Assembly (NCBI GenBank): GCA_003024175.1
Contig: MDYQ01000432.1
Coordinates: 1-11,463, forward strand
Length of the DNA: 11,463 nt
From: Planoprotostelium fungivorum
Lineage: Eukaryota; Evosea; Variosea; Cavosteliida; Cavosteliaceae
Direction: 5' to 3'
Below the pieces are notes generated by a model. That model saw only the letters and a list, made by a program, of their open reading frames with translations, did no database searches and was not told where the DNA came from. Both the position numbers and the translations under genes were made by a program. Numbering within the stretch: the stretch's first letter is position 1; each line of letters begins with the position of its first letter. This document shows, one piece after another, positions 8,021-11,463 of this stretch.

Positions 8021-10206
8021 ATGAAGGCCGGACTGATTATACTCCTCTGTCTAGCGTCGGTCGTTATAGCACGAGAGGACGTCAAATGTTACAGTCACGC
8101 GCCGATTAGATCATTATTCGACGCTCCCACTGTACCTGGTGATGGATCGGTTGTGAATTGACAAGACTGAAGGTTATTCCAAGGTTTCAGTACAGCTTTC
8201 AGTCAGAAGGGACTCGATTATGTCAAGACAGTTGGTATAGACATATTGAAAAAGGTGATGTCGAAAGCTCAATGCATCTAAATGACACGACGTGTAGAGA
8301 TTACCCACGTTGGAGGTACCCGAAGTGAATGGAACTACAAAAGTTGCTTTCATCTCGGTCTACTATGAGGTGTAGTCCCCCTTCCACGTCGCATCGTGAC
8401 GCCTTGCAGGTCAAGAATCTCCATTTCAAAGACATCGAGTTTGGTTCCTCCGACATCACCATCGTCGCGGGCAAAGGAGTCCAAGTCAACATGTGATTTC
8501 ATTCGCATCCCAATCACATCATCGTTGACCACAAATCATCTCATTCACAACAGAAAAGACTCGAAGGCCGAGGGCTCTCTCGATTGGCACTGGCAGCAGC
8601 AGAGCTTCCCTCATCTTCACGGAACGGGCAGCGCCACCTTCTCTCTCTCCCTCTCCCTCTCCCTCTTCTTTCAATTCGAAGCGGAGAAAGATCATCTGCA
8701 GTTGGAACCCATACCAGCGACGGTAGACATCAGCGACTTAACCGTTCGAGTCGATGCGACGGGAGGGTGAGAGAGATCGATGATGATCGATGATGATGGG
8801 AGCAGGTGGTTCTACAACACTCTCTTGTGGTTGTTGGAGGGTATCATCAAGGGACAAGTTTCGAGTGCTCTGGAGACGGCATTTCCCAGCACCATCACGG
8901 GCGACATCAACCAGGCTCTCATGCAGGTGATATCTTCATCTCATTATCACCGTCGATCATCCATACCACCGTCGCATCATCACCATTATCTCCATGCATG
9001 TCTCATCACCATCGTCTCATCGCCATCATCCTCGATCGTCGATCGAGGTGGAAGACTCATGATGCAAACAGATTCCAGTCCGTCAGCAGATCGTCCACCC
9101 GGTAGTCTTTGACATCGGACTTGTGAGACAGCCCCTCTTTGCAGATTCTGTCTTTCGCTTCTACGAAGCTGGAGACTCTTACGATGAAAATAACATTCAG
9201 CCCTGCCCGAAGGAGGAATGCCCCGTTGTAGAACTACCCTCCGAGCTGACGGCATCGAGGATGGTACAGATGTACATGTCTGACTTTGTTCCTTCTTCCC
9301 TCGCCAGAGCTTTCCTCCTCTCTGGTGAGATCCATTCACTCACATTACATTCACGTTCATCCACATCCATTCATGTATATCTGAAGCGAATCGGTTCCAT
9401 CCGTTCACATTCATTCACATTCACGAATTGACGTGGAGGTAGGTCTCTTGCAGTACAGAGTCACACCCGACATGGTTCCACCCACTTTTCCCTTCCAACT
9501 CACGACGAAAGTTCTCGCCGCGATCTGCCCCAGACTGGCCAAATTCTACCCGGACAACAAGGCCGAACTCATCGTCAACGTGACATCTACCCCCAAAGTC
9601 AGATTCGTAGAGGGGAGAGGCGTCGACGTCACCATCGATGGTGTCTTATCGGTGAATCCGTCGAGATGATGTGATGAGACGGAGCTGATGGGAGCAGGTG
9701 TTGGTGTTGAACGACACGCAGTGGATCGAGGCACTGGCCATAGAGAATGTAATTCATGCGGATGCCACTGTCAAGCTGGGTGGTTGGTCTGTTTACGGAC
9801 AGGTGATCACCTCGTCGCATCATCGATCGTCGATCGCGATCATGCGATCACTCTGACTCATGCATCTTCAGATCTCAAACTTTACCATGACTGCCGCTGT
9901 CATCCGTAGCACCATCGGTGAGTCTGGACATGGTTCGACAATTTCTCAAGTTCACAGGACGTGTGGACATCGAACCCGTTCACGCTTCCATCCAATTCAT
10001 CTTAGACTACGTGAGAGGATTTCGATCGCACGTTGCTCGTGGACTGACCACTTCAGTTGCTGCCTGCCGCCAACGTCATACTCAAGACGGGCATCCGCCT
10101 GCCCGCCGTGCCTGGTTTCTCTATCGCACAATCGGATATCTTTTACGGCCCCGGGTACTTGTCCCTTGGCTTGGATCTTGCCTACAACGCCGCCGCCTTC
10201 TTGTGA
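8021..10206 (+). CDS. Secreted BPI/LBP/CETP-family lipid-binding protein
   Basis: Family members bind lipids, often bacterial lipopolysaccharide, in two tubular domains; this one probably acts outside the cell or in a phagosome. Twelve exons: 8021-8138, 8184-8254, 8298-8369, 8410-8492, 8554-8766, 8806-8926, 9072-9324, 9443-9651, 9698-9802, 9872-9917, 9958-10010, 10057-10206. They total 1,494 nt in one frame, giving 497 residues, close to mammalian BPI. A signal peptide (MKAGLIILLCLASVVIA, 1-17) is followed by the N-terminal barrel (~40-226), opening with the family motif PGFSTAFSQKGLDYV (39-53), like the BPI start with QKGLDYA. The C-terminal barrel (~227-497) contains RMVQMYMSDFVPSSL (289-303), then GLLQYRVTPDMVPP, matching the family's SDYFFNTA / AGLL region. 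The N-terminal barrel has no cysteine after Cys23, so the conserved BPI disulphide is absent. A C-x4-C (271, 276) is present instead. The family is certain; ligand and antibacterial action are inference. Confidence 0.92.
9030..9048. repeat. Perfect 9-bp inverted repeat in BPI-like gene intron 6
   Basis: CCTCGATCG-T-CGATCGAGG forms a perfect inverted repeat with a one-base centre inside the 145-nt intron 8927-9071, the longest in the window. A related CGATCG-T-CGATCG lies in intron 9 at 9824-9836. The rest of this intron is CATCACC/CATCATC simple sequence. The palindromes may reflect slippage of CGAT-rich simple sequence rather than a functional site. Confidence 0.75.
9325..9442 (+). repeat. 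CATTCA-type simple sequence filling BPI-like gene intron 7
   Basis: This 118-nt intron (GTGAGA...GGTAG) consists largely of variants of TTCATTCACATTCA, most clearly at 9398-9424. It is one of only two introns above 100 nt in the window, and both are expanded by simple sequence, whereas the ordinary introns stay near 40 nt. Confidence 0.7.
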
Positions 10207-10710
10207 ATGAAATGAAAAGGACGAAACAAAAGGTTTAGGATGCCAGCGACAATGGATGGAATCGAGCTAATAGATTGACCACCCGTATTCGTCTTTAGAT
10301 TTATCGTCATCTTTGCATCTGACGATGTCGATGGGTGTCATGTTGACCAGATCATGCGTTCTCGTTAAGACAACACATGTCGTTCCTCTAACGGATTCTG
10401 GCAGGCAAAGTTTCGCAACAACTGACGAACGTCAACAGATCTTAGACCGAAGGTCACCGACCGTTTCGTTCTCAATCACTCAACCTGGTTGGCCAAATCA
10501 CTCAATGTGCCAGCCATACATATGGATCGCACTGTGAAGTGGAGGACTGCGACTGATGGCTTTGTCGTTGCCATGGTACCCCTTCTTTGTGTTTCTGAAT
10601 GATTTCCCGTTTCGAAGAGAATGAATAATTTTTGTGTCGTTGCATTTCACAACAACCCCCGATCGGAACACATCACATCTTCGCGAAAGACCAAAAGAGA
10701 GAGAAAGAAG
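10207..10710. other. Intergenic region before the T1/BTB gene
   Basis: No gene is supported here. It should contain the 3' UTR of the BPI-like gene and the promoter and 5' UTR of the next gene. No AATAAA was seen after the stop at 10204-10206. From about 10690 the plus strand becomes strongly purine-rich. An ATG at 10621 is in frame with the downstream gene and open through to it, so it is a possible alternative start adding 30 residues with no recognisable motif. Confidence 0.5.
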
Positions 10711-11463
10711 ATGAACAGTGTGGATGAGCTGACTCGCTCACGTCTGAGAGAGCACAGAGAGGTGTTTGAGAGGTATGAGAGAGACTGCTTGGCAAAAGTG
10801 CAGAAGTTGGAAGAGAGAACACAGCAGTGAGTACTGAGACATCGTTGGAAGAGAGGGAAGCTGACGAGACGAAACAGATACAAAGAGCAGCAGAGAGAAA
10901 GAGAAGAGAGATTGGCACAAGTTCCAGCCCAGATATTGTTGAACGTGGGAGGGCAGGTAGTGAAAGCAGCAAAGAGCACATTGCTGAAGAGAGAGAGTCT
11001 GCTGAGCGAGATGCTGAGCAGTGGCAAGTGGCAGGCAGACAAAGAAGGTGAGAAGAAGAGAGAGAAATGGAAGGAAGAAGAGTGACAGAGGGACAGGACG
11101 ACTGTTTCTGGACAGAGATGCAGACAAGTTTGATCGAGTGCTGGACTATCTGCAGAGTGACAAAGAGCTGAGAATGACAGAAGAAGAGTCAGAAGAGCTG
11201 GAGTTCCTGTGGCTGTACTCAGAGGAAGGCAGAATAAAGATGGAAGACACAGAAAGAGCACAGACAACAGAGAGAGGGCTAGACATGCAGTACAGAGAGA
11301 CAGAGAAGATGATGACAGTGGTACAAAAGATGGAAAAGGAGACAGAGAGGTGAAGACAGATGAAAAGAAGAGAAGCTGAAAGAAGGAACAGAAGAGAGCA
11401 GAAGAGGAGACAGGCAGAAGAGTACATAGAAGAGCTGAGAGAGACAGTTGTGCTAGATGTGAG
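10711..11463 (+). CDS. Coiled-coil protein with T1/BTB (KCTD-like) domain, 3' truncated by window
   Basis: Exons: 10711-10826, 10878-11047, 11097-11349, 11392 to about 11458. The introns are 51, 49 and 42 nt and restore one frame through three in-frame stops. A charged helical N-terminus (1-57) leads into a T1/BTB domain (~58-137). It opens ILLNVGGQVVKAAKSTLLKR, continues with SLLSEMLSSGKW, and after the second intron gives GRLFLDRDADKFDRVLDYLQ and EFLWLYSEE. These are the three conserved blocks of potassium-channel tetramerisation domains, which assemble oligomers and often recruit Cullin-3. Beyond it lies a Lys/Arg/Glu-rich coiled coil (~140-197) ending RETVVLD. No channel membrane segments are seen, so it is KCTD-like rather than a channel. 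The last five bases (GTGAG) look like a splice donor. ATG 10711 was chosen as close to the conserved part; ATG 10621 is also in frame. The product's partners are unknown. Confidence 0.85.

Noticed and set aside
10647-11267. 206-residue minus-strand open frame rich in Ser, Leu and Cys
   Set aside because: It is the antisense of the GA-rich T1/BTB gene, whose sense strand carries clear conserved blocks. Strong purine skew removes stops from the opposite strand, and the frame has no domain.
1-11463. CRISPR arrays, bacterial operons, tRNA or rRNA genes, viral or transposase genes
   Set aside because: None were found. Repeats here are simple sequence, one short tandem array and one diverged pair; no spacer structure, tRNA cloverleaf, integrase or reverse transcriptase motif was seen on either strand.

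Overview
This window reads as eukaryotic nuclear DNA. Three genes can be rebuilt only by removing many very short spliceosomal introns (39 to 145 nt, most 40 to 50 nt). All three standard stop codons fit, both completed models end in TGA, and there are no bacterial-type ribosome-binding sites or operons. Compact introns, a dCache-type receptor adenylate cyclase, a BPI/LBP-type lipid-binding protein, a T1/BTB protein and dynein remnants suggest a free-living amoeboid protist, perhaps an amoebozoan. The taxon is inference; the exon structures are read from the sequence.

Layout. Positions 1 to about 4,360 are gene-poor. They hold a ~22-bp hairpin-forming tandem repeat (1591-1690), a diverged pair of ~335-bp direct repeats (2002-2334 and 3803-4144), and between the pair a decayed fragment of a cytoplasmic dynein heavy chain (3334-3780). 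In that fragment AAA4 sequence runs straight into late-AAA5 sequence and is broken by frameshifts and stops. Positions 4452-7301 (minus strand) hold a complete 14-exon gene for a 742-residue two-pass receptor adenylate cyclase, with a candidate AATAAA downstream. Positions 7302-8020 separate it from a divergently transcribed gene and contain a TATA-like run and a possible small zinc-ribbon ORF. Positions 8021-10206 (plus) hold a complete 12-exon gene for a 497-residue secreted BPI/LBP/CETP-family protein. Positions 10207-10710 are intergenic. Positions 10711-11463 (plus) hold the 5' part of a GA-rich gene for a coiled-coil protein with a potassium-channel-tetramerisation (T1/BTB) domain, cut by the window edge just where a second T1 domain may begin.

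How the genes relate. Eukaryotic neighbours need not share function. The cyclase and the BPI-like gene are divergent and about 720 bp apart, so they could share regulatory DNA. A surface receptor making cAMP and a secreted lipid/LPS-binding protein would both suit a phagotroph sensing bacteria, but nothing in the sequence proves a link. The most unusual items are the dynein pseudogene with its AAA4-to-AAA5 junction, the invariant GTG at the 5' end of all 27 introns in the three gene models, a stop-free intron carrying a 30-bp tandem duplication in the cyclase, and the GA-rich composition of the last gene, which extends into its introns.
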